Of a DNA stretch of 64,000 nt, positions 14,801 to 30,100 are shown one piece after another; within the stretch, counting starts at the first letter, position 1; each line of letters starts with the position of its first letter. A program made the translations under genes and the position numbers. The stretch is from Liquidambar formosana (lineage: Eukaryota; Streptophyta; Magnoliopsida; Saxifragales; Altingiaceae), in the NCBI GenBank assembly GCA_039720395.1, contig CM077833.1, forward strand, positions 15,189,133 through 15,253,132, in the 5' to 3' direction. Below the pieces are notes generated by a model. It ran no database searches. It was not told the origin of the DNA and worked only from the letters and a program-made list of their open reading frames with translations.

Positions 14801-17800
14801 AACCTAGGTGATGAAGGTATATGAATTCATTCAAGAGTAAGATATTCAAGGTTCAATGGAGCACACTCTAGATAGCAAGCTCTCAACAATGGAGGTCTCT
14901 CACAAAACTTGCCTCTCAATGGTTAATATTCTCTCCATGCCTGCTTACACAATAGAGTGACGTAAGGAATATTTATATCTAGGGTTTGAGTGTGTATAGG
15001 TTTTGAAAAAGGGCAAGAGATTCAATCTTGGAATTGCTTCAGATCTCATGTCGTTCGAATGATTAGGGTTGATCGTTCAAATGACGAGGTGGCTGAGAAT
15101 AGAGCAAAATCTCAGCCTCCGTGGCGTTAAGGTTGAACATCCGCTATAGGTCATTCGAAACACCAAGTCTCTCGAGAACATATTGAACTCTTGGGTTACA
15201 TGTTGTTCAAACGGCAGCCATACATTCGAATTGGACATAAAAAATTCCAAAAATAAACTCAGAGCTGAACATTGTTACCTATACACTCACAAGGCCAATC
15301 AGCAAAAAGAAACTAACCTCCTAAGGAAGTTCTAAGGCCTCTAAGTCACTTACCATGACTAATGGTAAGACTTGGTTTCTTCCAGACTCACAAAGTCTTC
15401 AAAACTTCAAGTCTTCATCCCTATTGGAGCACAAGACATGGACACCCTAGTGTCCAGGTGTTTGATTTGTCAACTTTTCAAAGATTTTCCACTATTTTCA
15501 ATTTTTCGGTAGAAGTACCCACACCATGTCATTTCATGTTGACACTGGTATTCCATGGTGAAGCAAAAGGGCAAGAGATTGGTTGTTTGTTTTCGAACCA
15601 TCATTTTATCCCCATGTAAAATAACTGGTATTTCCAGGCAGAACCAAGACCCAACATTTACTGGGTCCAACATCAAATAATTAATCTTAAGGAATCAAGA
15701 TGATTGGTTGTTTTTGAACCATCCAAGTTTATTTTTTTATTTCATCCTTTCAAATTCATCAAATTCATTTAGTCATACTTCTGGCATTTCAAAGGTTTCA
15801 TCATTTTCAAAATATTGTACATAGTCTACTTCTCAAAAAATTTTGGCTAAAGAAATCCCAAAAAGAGAAGAAAAAATAATGATTATTTTATTTTTTATTT
15901 ATGGATATAGAATACATTCTTCATTACTTTTTCCCTTTGGTGATCCTACTATACCCCTACTGCAAAGGTATGGTCTAAGGGGTGCTATGAAGACTTGGAG
16001 GGGCCATGTCTTTGTCAAGCCAGCAGCTTAGTCCTTGAGTTTTCACAATGGCTAGGCTGAGCTCATGGATAATCCAGCTTGTTTAGATTGGCAGACAGGG
16101 TTAGGGAATAGCAATTTGAGCCCAGGTCTAAGGTATGAGTGTATGATCACCACCACACTTCACTACTGAACCCAATAGCATCTTCATGCTAGGTCATTCT
16201 CAGCCTATGTGACTCAGCTAAGGCTCATGTTTGACAAGAGGGGGAGGCATGGCTGAAACTGTGTTCATAGTCGAGCCCACGTTTCTTATATGAGCTTTGA
16301 GACCATCACCGTCCTCACCCTCACAAGTTTTTTTTCCTTAAAAAATGCTCACTTAATTTAGGCAGAAGTCCAGCATTTTTATCTTGTGATTATGTTCAAC
16401 CTGAGCATGTTTGGATATATGAATATGTCTTTCTTGTAGGATTTGATACCACCCTCATATCTCGAGGAACTCTCATTGTTGCAAGATCAAATAACACCTT
16501 TTTCCACTGAAGTTGCTTTCAATACAATAGAACAAGAACTTGGATCATCAATAGATGAGCTTTTTTCAGAGATTTCGCCAGAGCCTGTAGCTGCAGCATC
16601 CCTTGGGCAGGTCTGTATTTGGTTATTCTCTTGTACTTATCATTATCTGCTCTTATATTGTGGCATTAGTTGGGATTAGCACCAAATTTCATTCGCAGTT
16701 TGTCATTACTTTTATTTTTTAAATTAGGTTTACCAGGCTAGGCTTCGTCCTAGTGGACAGGTCGTTGCTGTCAAAGTGCAGAGGCCGGGAGTTCAAGCAG
16801 CCATTTCCTTGGACATATTAATTTTGCGATTTTTAGCTGGATTGATAAGGAGAGCAGGCAAGCTAAACACCGATCTTCAGGTAATGTTGCAATGTATACT
16901 TGGGTCTAACATTGCCCCACACTTATACTAGGCTGGAAATGAGGAATGGGATCATGCATGCGATTCTAACTAGTCAGAATACGGCATTGATAGTGATGAT
17001 GTGGACACTGAGTGTATCACATAGGGGTCATGAGATGAATATTCCCATAGAAGTACCATTGCAGTTTTTTATTTTTTATTTTTTTTTAAATATATTTTTC
17101 TCCAGAACATTCTATTTCTCTCAATTTGGCTGATAATAACTGAGAAATGTGACCTTCAATTTGCAGGCAGTTGTTGATGAATGGGCATCAAGTCTTTTTC
17201 GGGTATATATTGATCTGCTCATGCTTTAATAATGAAACAGATGTTAAATATATCTTATGACATGATGCAGAGTAAGAATACTCGTGCTTAATTCAACTAC
17301 TAATTCTGAGTTTGGGGGAGTTCCTCATATTATTGTGGCCACAATTAATATTCAAACGATGTGGGTTGTGAAGCCATATCAAACAGGTATATGAAGCCAT
17401 ATCAAATTTCATATTTAGACAATGTGGGATGTGGTATATTCCAACACCCCCCCTCACATGCAGGCTTAACAAAGAAAAACAGGCCTGTCACAAGGACAAT
17501 AAAGATGTGCTCTTAAAATCAAGCTCAAGAACGACATGCTCTAATACCATGATGTCTTGATGGGTTGATCGTGTTAGGGTGTTAATCAACCCGAGACACT
17601 TAAATCTTTATTTATAAAAGAAAATAAATACATGAAAGGACTATACTACCCCTACTAACACAATTCATAACAAAATGCCATTGGATGCATGTCTTCTAGC
17701 TTCCACTTGAAAAATGGTCCGTTGCTAGTTCTCAATTTCTTTTTTGTAATATTTATGCTGGCTGGTTGTTTTTCTTGTCTCTTGTGTGCCATCTGATGGA

Positions 17801-19965
17801 AATGTGAAATATGGAATTCTATCATTCTATGGATATGTCAACATTGTGGTAAAAAGATTGTATAATTTTTTTTGTTATTTTACTTTTTGTTGGAGGTTCT
17901 TTTTTATTTTTATTTTTTGCGCCGGGGGAGGTAAGGAAATCATTGATGCAGGGGAATAGAGCTGGAGGTCAATGTGTAGTAGTACTATGATTATCGGAGT
18001 AAGAGAATTGAAGATCTTTCAATATTGAGATGATCAACATGAAAATTAGCTGTAAATGGACACTTCCACTATTCTAATAGTGAAATGATTTGTTGTTAGG
18101 CTAGAGTGCTAGAAAAGCAAGTATTGTTGCTTGCATGAGCCATGATGCTTCATGGTCCCTTGGGTTTTCAAGTGTTGCATCATAGTTTTGTAAGCTGATA
18201 TGGTTTTTTTTTTTTTTATTGAAATTATATCTTTGGGCCAAGTTTAAGGAATGCATCTATGCCATGCAATTGACAAGGTTGTTGATGTTTGACATGCTTT
18301 TGAGGTCTTTGACATTGTGAAGTCCGAATTCCACATTAGAAAGGATCCTTAATTAATTTTTTACAAGCTATGATCACTTGTCTAACATAGATAGGAAGTT
18401 AAACCGGGTAAGCTGTTAAGAAAGTAAAAGCAATGAAGGAGGTTCATCAATTTTATGACATAAGGCACAGGAGGACCTCTTAGCTGTAGTAGTGCTTTCA
18501 AAAATGCTTTAAGGCTCTGTGCGCAATACCCTTTTTTTGGCTTTTCAGTTTGAAGATTATAAAATGTGGTGTGGTTTCATCTCTCTTGACCAGTTCAGGT
18601 TCAAGGGAAAGGGTCTGGCATAGTGCTTTACTTTCGGTTCTTCAGAGATGAGGGAGCTTGGCTAAGCAGGTTAAAGGCCAGAATTCCTACACCACTATTA
18701 ATTACTCAACTCTATGGTTTCCTTGGGCTCTAGATCTTCTTAAGGACATAGAGCCGTAGAGCCTAACACGTTTTACTAGTTTACCAAACTTGGAACATAC
18801 CTTGTGTTATAGGAACCAAAGATGACAAGAAAGTTAAAGTGAGGAGTTTTGGGAAAGTTAATGCTGGGAAAACCTTGTCTCTTTTTTGGTCAGTGCTTCT
18901 CATGGAGTGGTTAATGTGTATACATAAGTATTGCTTGTCTAGATTGCATCAAAAAGAATATTGCCCTATATGCAGTAAAACGATGTTCTTAGGAAAATCA
19001 ATGTGTGCATTCATGGAAAATATATGCTTCTAATATCCTTTTGCATAACAAGCTTTAGAGGTGTGATATCTCATATTCCTTGGATCCTTTTTAGCTAGAA
19101 TTCTTACATTTCTGAGGGTACAGTCATCCTCTTTTGAACTACATTAATTCTTTGTATGGCAGTTTCTTGTCTTTCCATCTAAAATTGCTTATTTCTGGAC
19201 TAATTAAATAGCTTCCATTGTTATAAATTTATAATCTTCCATTGTTGGTCACAAAACATGTGAAGACATTTTTTGTTGGTTGCAAGAGGAATATTCTTAG
19301 AGATTCGTATTGAAATACAGGTAAATCACATTGAATGCAGGAGATGGACTACAATAAAGAAGCGAAGAATGGACTCAAGTTTAGGTAAGAGCATGATCTC
19401 AGGGATAATTATGAGATGTGTTTAGATCACTGAAAGATGCCTCTGTTTTCAACATTATTTATTCTATGTACGGCCTCATTTTGTATTCAATTCCTGGATG
19501 CCTGGATGTAATGTGGCTTAAAAAGTACCTAACAATTGGTCCAGTTGTTAACTGGAGTGTGTGAATTTGGGGATTAGGCTCCCCAAACCTTGGTGGTGCT
19601 TGGCCCCACCATCTATTTTTCTTAGTTGAGTCTCTTATCAGGATGATAGGTTTAATTATGTTGATTCTACTTTGTTGAAGTGATAAATAAATCACATGGA
19701 TATTTCTATCCCATTCTTGTTTATTTATAAATTGTGTACCCAGGTCAAATTACTTTTTGAATGATCTCCTTAGTTTTCCTTTTCTTTATTTTCTGTTTCT
19801 CTAGTTGGGCAACTGAACTAATTATTGGCCAATTAAATGCAGAAATAGGACAAATAAGGATTAGTACTACTCAGCCTGATAGCCATGTCCATCCATGTTG
19901 AATTTATCATTTTTTGAGACTAACCTGAATTCTTTCCTTACTTCTTGACTTTTATTTTCTTTATT

Positions 19966-19996
<31 letters not shown>

Positions 19997-22900
19997 GGGG
20001 GATGGGGGGAAGTTTGGATGCGAGAGATTTTTGACCCATTAGCTTTGTGGGAAGTATTTTCAAACTCATTGGAGAATTGTTGGCTTCTGACTTCAAGAGG
20101 TGGTTGGGGTTGTGGTCTGTCCTTTCCAAAATGCGTTTGTTAAAGGAATGCAAATTCTTGATGCTGTGCTTATTGCCAATGATTTTTTTGGATTTTTGGG
20201 GGGCACAGGGGTGTTAAGTTAAACATGGAGAAGACATACAAACATGCTATTTGGAATTTATCTTTTGTGTTAGAAAGAATTGTTTTGAGGAATGAAAAAT
20301 TCAGCTGATGTTCTCGTCAATCATGTTGTGTAACCTGCAAACAACTGAATCCTACAGCAGCAGCCAGCCCATACGGCCTCAAAACACCTTTCTGAAAACT
20401 TCTTCAGGCATTCATGTTAAACACAAAAACTTAAAAGTTTTACCTATTGCGAGAACAAAGGTACATGGTGTAACTGTAATCTACAAGAAACTCACCATTA
20501 ACACACAAGTTGTATGGTTCTTCTAGACGGAAAGATCTCTCCAGAATACGAAGAACATTAAAGCTCTTTCCTATTTGTGTAAACCTAATTTTGTGGTTTT
20601 AACTTTGGTTAAATGGAAAACAAATTTCTTAATCAAAATAGGAGACAACGACATGCAAAATAGGCAATTTTTTTTAAAACTAGCATTTAGGAAATCACTT
20701 CGTTGATTGAATGATCATATGGCTGCAAATAGGCTTAACTTACCACCAGTCAGTTGATAGATCTGATTGATCTCCATAGCATTGATCAAACAATCAACAT
20801 CCCTAGAATAGAGTACGTTCTCAGTATGCCCATCGATCAAACAATCAAGGGGTCTGATTGAATGGTAACCTAGGTTTTTGAAAAGTTAAAACATTTCTGA
20901 ACTAAAAACTGTTCCAAAATAACTACCATGAAAACTAAGATTACCAAGGCCAAAATTCTAATCACTTATAAGTTTGAATCTAGGCCTCTAAGTTGCTTAA
21001 CATGTTTGAGTGTGTGATTTGTATGTGAGTGCAATGAGCACAGTCTTCAACATGAAATCATGAGCCCTTTTTAGCAATCAGACTATAAGACATGTATGAC
21101 TAGGTAACCTAACACACAAAGCTTTTGACACCAGAACTTTCCGACACACAGACACAAGTCCTAATAGGGAAAAGTGGAGGAAGGGGATGTTTGTGTGTAT
21201 CTCATCAACCTCATTTTCAATTTTGGTGAAGGTTCTCTTTGTGGCTTTTCTTAGACTCAAGAAGATTCAGGCAAGGGGATCTCCCCTCCCCTTCATCTTG
21301 GTGATTGAGGCTTTATCAAGACTTTTAAGGAAGGCAGTGGAAGGTGGTTTGCTTGGAGGATTTGTAGTTGTATACTTGTACCTGCGTGTACTTTTTCTTC
21401 TTTGTGTGTGTATCCCCCTGTATAATGACCTATGGCCATTCTTTTTATTTAATGAAGTTTTACTGTCAAAATGGGGGGAAAAGGGAAAAAGAACTTAGAA
21501 CGTGTTATACTTCCACCCTTGACCATATCTGGGTGGCCAACCTGAATGATTGCCAATTTGACTGATGATAGGTACTTGAAATTGTTATTCAACTTTGCTA
21601 TTAGCCTATTAATATTATCTAAGATACAATACTCTAAAATTCTTGCTAGGGCATTATGATTCTCTGACATATTTTCTGCTTGCAGACTTTTTATTTTCTT
21701 CTCAAATATGTATGTTACATAGATGGCCTAACTATGATCTATATGTTTAAGCAGACAGCTATATGGTGGTCTACAAGATGTTTTAGTTCCGAAAATGTAT
21801 GTGGAGCAAACAACTCGGAAGGTCCTTATAATGGAATGGGTGGAGGTATATACTATTTCATCTTTCTTGTTTTTCATAATCACTAGCATATTTTTGTTAG
21901 ATTAGATGAATTCAGATTCAAATTCCATCCGAATGGTGTTCACTTGGTGATCAGTGACCAGATAATTGTGCATTTGTGGAACAGTATCAGACCTTATTGT
22001 TGAATTTTTTCTCCAAAATGCTGTTATTTACCTTCTTTTTGGGAGAAGTTTAAAAAGATCCTATTAGTGGTTGCAAATTGCAAGAGGTTTATTTAATAGA
22101 GATTGTGAATTTGCAAAAACAAGTGGTAATTCTAATTAATTAGAAAAGACATATTGCAAGCATATAAATAGGAGATTAACAGTAATATCAGGAAACTATC
22201 CCTAATATGACTAAAAGACTAAACTACTCTTACTAAATAAAATATTTAAAATATTACATCTCACACTTCTAAGCATTTTATATCCATTTGGACTTAAAAT
22301 TGATTATAAAAATGGGGCAGTTATTCTACACAAGTACTCATTTCCCCTTCACCTCTCAGGGGGATTCCAAGAAAATTATATATATATATGTATATTTTGT
22401 CACATAAATGCTTGATTTTTTTGTTAAGGTAGATCTTTGAAAAAAGGGCAGCTATTCTACACAAATGTTCTTTTTGCCTCCAATCTGCAAGTACAAATGA
22501 AAACAATATTTTTCAAACAAAGTTACCCTTCTATTTTCATATGAAAAGTAAATAGTCATACAATAACGATATTGAGGGTCCGAAAACATAGTAATACCAA
22601 GAGAAGAAAATTCGGATATCAATTAGAGAAATGATGGAAATTTATAGTAAACCATGTAAATTTTAGATGAAACTTTGGAAACCAATGAAATAAACTATAT
22701 TAAAGAATTTAATATCCAGGGATTGTAGATAAAATATGTATAAGATAAGTGTGTGGTGTGTAGGGTGCAAAAAGTGAGCATTGTCGAGCAAATAAAAAAC
22801 ACAAATTCATAGTAAATAGCCTAATTTACCATTTAAATGGTATAGAACATTGAAATACATATCATTTATATTCCTAAAGTACCTAAATAAACCTTGCGAA

Positions 22901-25900
22901 AGAAAAGATATCAAAATTAGTCATCATTACTATGCTCCCCGTTATTTGTCAATATTTACCAAAAATGATATACCACCAATATTTATGTCAATATCTATTG
23001 AGAAACAATATTTCGACCGAAATTTCGTTGATTCAGGCAATATTTAAGACCATGGTCATACATACTTGATTCACCTTGATTGATACTCTCTCCGTTCTTA
23101 ATTGACTCTCCCCTTTGAAAAAACGGGGTCTTTTAAGGTAGGAAAATACCTCCACACGAGGGTGGAGGAGCTCCTCCCCTCCTCCCACTAATATTTCTTC
23201 ACTTGTTCAAATAAATAAGGAGAATTGATTGTGTGCATGCATTCCCATGTTTACATAATTGTGAGCACATTTTCACAAGTCCATATTTGTATATTACATG
23301 TTTATGTTAACATGAATGCGTGTCCACATGTGCATATCTACATATTTGTTTGTTCGTGTTTTTAAATTCATATTTTCTAAAATATTTATGACAAGTGGCA
23401 AAAAATGAATGGAGGTCGGGAGGAGATCCTCTACAACGAGCTCCTCCACCTTGGGGAGGATCTCCTCCATCTTGGGGTGGAGGCAAATAGTGTTCTTTAG
23501 GGAACCGTTTTAAATGCTTTCACATCAAAATATATGTTTTTAACATTCCAATTTTGCCCTCAAGTGTACCCAAAAAAAAAAAAAAAAACTCATGAGAAAG
23601 GGTATTTTAGGAAATCAATTCAAAAGAGTCATTGACTCTTTTTGAATGGTACAATAATTTTGAAACATCCCAAAAAGGAATGGAGGATAATAAAAGAAGA
23701 ACGGAGGCAGTAATCTTAAGATTGCAATGGAAAATTTTCTGGGGATATGTGCCACAATAACACCAGCTGAATCATTAAAGTGGATAAATCTGAAGAGAAG
23801 TTTCAGGAAATGGCACATCTATTTGGTCAACGAATGACCGAGCCAGATCTGGTGCATCATAAGGGATTTGCCTTTCTATTGATTCCTGTGGATCTGGATC
23901 AAAAACAATTTTCAAATAAGGTGAATTGAGGGATGAATCGAAATAGAAATCTTTATTGGTCTACCTACACCTAATTTTTATGAACACAATGTTATTTCTT
24001 CTTCCATCTTCCCCTACAGTATCTATATAGATAATCTACATAGTGCCAATCCAACCCAAATCCTTGTTTTCTATATATTATTTTAATGTAATTTAAGTTA
24101 AATGATGGTAATTACGCTTTAGATTTCTTGCTCATTTTCTTCTGTTTTTATGGATGTTACAGGGCAATAAATTATCTGAAGTGAAGGATTTGTATTTAGT
24201 TGAGGTCAGTTTGTGAAAAAAATGCAATAATGTGATTTGTTTTAAGAAATTAATATACGCCACCTTTATTGTTTTGCAATATGGCTAAAGGAAATATTTG
24301 TTTCCGGCACTGTACAGGTAGGAGTTTATTGCTCATTTAATCAACTTCTAGAGTGTGGGTTCTATCATGCAGATCCACACCCTGGAAACCTTCTACGTAC
24401 ATATGATGGGAAACTAGCTTATTTAGGTATTCGTTGTTTATTTAAATTTTCATGATTTGGCACATGAAAGAAAATGACCATGTTTACTATTTCATATTCA
24501 TTCTGTAACTTCTTCATCCTTTTTTATCTTTTATTTTTAAAAATTAAGGAATGAGTCTAATTTTCTCTTTAATCCTTTTTATCTTTAATTTCTTATTTAT
24601 TTCTAATCTGAAACTGAGATGGCATGCTCATACCCAGTATGTTATGTGTTGGGAAGTCCCACATCCCACATCCTTTAAAGATAAAAGTTGATTTGGCTTA
24701 ATATACCTGTTTAGGCCCTCCACCTAAAAGCTAAACTTAACATGGTATCAGAGCCTATCATGTTGTTGTTGTTGTTGGGCCTATTTCATTCATGAACCCA
24801 TTGTTTTTGTCCATGCGACAGGCCGTTGTTATCTTGTTAGGCCTACATGTGAGGGGGCGTATTGGGAAGTCCCACATCGCTTAAATATAAAAGTTGATAT
24901 GGCTTAATATACCTATTCGGGCCTCATGAGCCCATATTTGTTGCCCTCGTGATAGGCCCGTCATTGTCTTGTTAGGCCTGCACGTAAGGGGGAGTATTGG
25001 GAAGTCCCACATCCCACATCAATTAAATATTAAGTTTAACATATCTTCGTATACCTATTTGGGCCCTCCATCTATAAGCTTAGGCTATTGGGTTGGAAAC
25101 TCAACACGGTATCAAAGCATGTCATTCTTGGGCCATTTTCGTTCATGAGCCTGTCTTTGTTGTCCACGTAATAGGCTTGTTTCTATCTTGTTGGGCTTGC
25201 ATGTAAGGGGGAGTGTTGGAAAAATACCACACCCCACATTGGTTAATTATAAATTGACATTGCTTCATATACCTATTTGGGCCCTCCACTTATCAGCTCA
25301 GGCTTTTAGGTTGGAAACTTAACATCATGGTTCCTCTTTACTCGCTTTTCTAGTTGTTGATGTTGATATGTGTATTGATACAATGTGAGGGCAAGGTTGG
25401 TTATTTTGTGTGAAGTCCTGATTGGTTACAATCTTGAAGAGTGGTTAATGGATGCCTTTTTCCCTTTCCCCCTTGCTTCTTTTCTATTTACTAATTCTAG
25501 AACACATGTGTTGCATGTGGACACTTTAGATAATAATAATAAAAAAATGAGAATATGATAAATACTCATTTTTTGTATACTAGATATAGCACACGTGCAT
25601 TGCACGTGAATATTTTTAAATAATATTAATTATAAAAGATAAAGTTTAAAATTCGAAAGTACAATGAACGATTAAAACCTCTTTAGATATATATTCAAAA
25701 TTTTTTTTTCTTCATAAAACGGAATATTTAAAGAGTTCATATTCATATATATTAGCATGCAACTTGATAGTTGCTCTAAAAAATGAATTTGAGTAAAAAT
25801 CTAACTCTAATTTGTTAAAAGTTTGAATTAAAATATTTCATTACTTGTTCCCAAATGATAAGAATGTTTATTATGTGTTTCAATTAAAGGAAGGGTAGAT

Positions 25901-27140
25901 ATGTATATTTTTAAAGAAATAAGGGTATATTGATCGTTCAAAATTTTTTCTGAGATTTAACCTTCTATAGGTAGTATAGATTTACAGAGCAAAACTTACC
26001 AGAGAAGGGAGAAATCGTCGTTAATAGAAAAGGTAGAGAGAAGGTTAAAACTACTCTTGATGGAAAAGGTGAAATTTATAATCCGGCTGTTTATTTATTA
26101 TATAGGAATTATAATTTCTGTTTCCTTTAAATTCCTATTTGTGTTTTATATACGGAGTATTAAGGTATGTGTTCCGGCTGTTGTTTTAGAATAATAGTTT
26201 TCATATTCCTATATATTTCTATTTATTATATACGAATTATAGTTTCTGTTTTTTTTGAATTCTCATTTGTGTTTTATATATTAAGGTATGTGTTTTAGAA
26301 TTATAGTTTTCTTATTGCTATATTTCTTATATATGCAGAAGGGTGGGTAGTTGTGTATTTAAAAATTAAAATAAGGGTATATTAGTCAATCAAAAGTTTT
26401 TCTTACATTCATCTTTTTATAGGTAGTATAGATATTTATCACATTTTCCTTGCCGCAGAATGTTACATACTTACATTTCCCGTAGACACAATCTAAATAA
26501 AAAATAGACAAGTGAACATATGGTAACATATATTTTGTGGGTGTAATCTTTATACAGCAAATTTGGTATGACTTCATTGATTTCAAGTGCTTCCATTTTT
26601 ATTTTTTCTTTCAAATAAAATTAGATGTGAGTTTATCAAAATTAATAATTAAATGTCTTGGAATTATGCATTAGTTTAATGTAGCTGATAATTCACAATT
26701 CATATAATGAATTATAAAATGTCGGAGGCCACTTAATAAGTTTGTAATTATAAATTTTATTTTATATATATATATATATATGAGATACTTTTTGAATTAT
26801 ATTTAACAGAAATTTAAACCTTTTGTTCCAGAAATTCAAAATTATAGACAAATTTGAAAGTTACAAAATTTTTAAAATTTTAAATACCTTATCCAACTTT
26901 TTAATAATTCTTCATTTTTGGTGTAAATTATAGGCAGTTTACTGAAAAATAATGAAGATATATGAGCATTATTTTTACAAATTATACTTCAAATGAGATA
27001 TTAGTGTAATTGAAGATATAAAATCAAATTTCTAGTCATTCCTAGAGTATGTGTAGTGTATATTAAATCAAGATTACTTGAATTGCAATCAAATGTGTTT
27101 TTCTAGGTAATCAAGTATGGATGTATCGTTTTAGGCACAG

Positions 27141-27179
<39 letters not shown>

Positions 27180-30100
27180 TTTTGGGTTATAGATAGTGTC
27201 TTCAAGTATTCAACTTTCTCAAGCATAGAATATTATTTTTGATAAAAAAAAAAAATATCAAAAAAAGAAAGCATAGAAAATGATACATGTGTAGTATCTA
27301 ATATTTCTTGATTCCAAAAGTAAAGCAACCTGAGAAAATTTTCATTTAATATACGAGTAAGTTATATTTTTATATTTTGTATTCCATAAAAATTAGTTAG
27401 ATCTTATATGTGTTAAAAAAAATTATGTTTTATGAACAAATAAGTTGTTGTGTATTGAATTATTGATTTTTTTCCTCTAGGTTTTGTTTGACAATTAATT
27501 CTGTGCATTTGATAAAACAAGCTACAGATAATACCACTAGGGCCTATTGTCTATGCATCAATAAAAGTCTCAGGCTCTCAAGCACAAATGCACAGGTTCA
27601 AGTTTTGAGAGTGGCTTCTCCATGAAAATTGTATTTTAAGGTTAGGACTATATCTAGTTCACCCTTCCTAGAACCCCGCTTTCGTAGAACCAATATTGGG
27701 TAGTAGCCTTTATTATAATTTATAAATAATTCCACTAATTTGAAAAATCTTAAGAGAGTTATAAATAATGTGGAATGTAGTGAATCCTAACAGTATTCAC
27801 ATAATATTATTTCTCTCCGTTTCTCGTTATGATAGAATGCTTTAATCGAAAAGGTGTACTTATATACTATATATCTTGATTACCACAAAGTATGGCTGCC
27901 AGATGAAATTTTAAATTAATGTCTTAGTAGCATATATTTCAATATTTGGTCTTTTATATTTTAGGAAAAATTGTATTTGATCTATTTGTGTTGAGTTTCC
28001 AACCTAAAAATCTAAGCTATTAGGTGGAAGGCCAAAACAGGTATATAAGTCATATTAGACGATGTGGATGTAGGACTTCCCAATGCTCCCCCTCACGTGC
28101 AGACCTTACAGCTAAGAATGGGCCTATCACATGGACAACAAAGACACACTCACAAACAAAGTCATATTAGATTTTGTTTTTAAATTATATATATACACAA
28201 ACATAAATATATTGAGGCCATTGTTTGGTGCAATGGTATAAGTTTCAGGCTACCAAGTGAGAAGCCAAGGTTCAAGTCTTGAGAGTAGTCACTTTGTTTT
28301 TTTTTTTTTTTTTTTTTTTTAATTTTTAAAAAGGGGTTAGGACTTTTATTGTAATTGGTGGAATTTTATGGACCTATGTACATTAATTTATTTTCACAAT
28401 TTTATAGGGATATTTTAGTGAATCAAAAGTTTTTGCATCATTTATCCAATATATATATGTAATTATGTGAGCACAGAACATACACACGGTTGCAGTCTTG
28501 CAGATCCTTTAACGAACAAATGTTGTATCGATGCAATTTAACCCATCAATAGCCCTATAGGGTAAACTTTTCTAATTTACAGCTTTTTATTTTATTTTAT
28601 TTATTTTATTTTTGTGTTACCTAATCTGATGTTGTCAGGCCAACCATTAGTTTAATTTGTGCCTTCAAATGCTATGGAATTAAAATGAAACCAATTCATT
28701 TTCATGTTATTAACATTGGAACCCTCTCCGACACTTCTTTTAAGTACCAAATACCCTCTCCAAACAGAAAAACATTAGTACTGGAAGTTCTATTGCCTGT
28801 CCTGTCAGAAATTGAACTGGTTTTAAGGGTTGCGATGAACTATTTTTCCAAATTATGCAAAACCTTGTTAACTTACTAACTCATTTAGAAGCCCAAGTTG
28901 ATACAGGAGAGCAGTGTATATCAAACGGCTTTAACACACCCTGCATGTTGTTGAGTTTTGGCTTGAATTCTCGCCAAGGTGGAGAATCGTTGAGATGTGG
29001 CTTGAGTTTGGAGCTATAATTGCTTCAAGGAAATGACGACCGATCGATGCTCAAGACCAATCGATCAATAAGGTAACTGAGACTTTAATCCATTTGCAAG
29101 AGGTGAATCGATTGAACCATCAAGCCAATCGAATGAACGATCATGCACAGATTTAGTTTCCAACTATTTTGGACTCTGAATTTAAGTAGGACTCTCCTAT
29201 TATGGCTCTAGGTTTTTTTTTTTCTCTATGTGAGGGAACTAAACCTAAGTCTCCAAAGTGTACTGTCTGTGCCATGAGTACCATAGGTATCCAGAGAACA
29301 GCATCAAGGTTGTCTTTTGGTGTACCAAAAAGGAGAATTGGGGGTCTCCCCACTCAGGGGAGCGCATCTTGGAGGGGACACTTCTATATGGCCTTTGCAC
29401 AGCTCAAGTGGAGCGTGTCAATATCTCTTAAAAGAGAAGAACACTAGGGGTGATGGATCTTATTAGAGTGGACTCTTGTAAAGCGATGGAGTAACTTTTA
29501 TGCGGCTCGTTTTGATTCTCCATCTGAATCATCATAAAACTCATTTTTTTATGAGTTTTGGATCATCTTTAACCATGGATGTAGGCTAGGAGGACCGAAC
29601 CACATATATCTGTGTTTTATGGTTTGTTTATCTTTATACCTTTACTTGATATTTTGCATGCCATATTGGTAAGCAATTTCAATTTTACAAAAATATTTCC
29701 TTGTTCACCGTTTTCACTGGCACAACATTTGGTATCAAAGCAGATGGTTCAACCTGGGGTCTTTTCTTATTATGGTGCGTCCAAGCTTCAAGATAGAGTT
29801 GGAAGGAATTGGGTTCTACAATGGCAGAGGGAATTTCATTGTTGTGGTTTAAGTTGGAGAAATTGAACAAAAAGAATAGTTGATTTAAGTTTGCAATTAG
29901 GCAGGTTTACACAGGTCAATAACTGTTGGAGGATGATTTTATTATATAAAGTGGAGATTCAGGCATCTGATTTTGATACAGTGTAGAAGACTTTTCAGCA
30001 GCTTGATGGAATTCAAGTCGAGGAGGAGATTATTCCTGAGTGGTTAGAGCTCTGATAAGGTGGAGAATTTTTGAGATTGGGCTCAAAGTTGGAGGTATAA

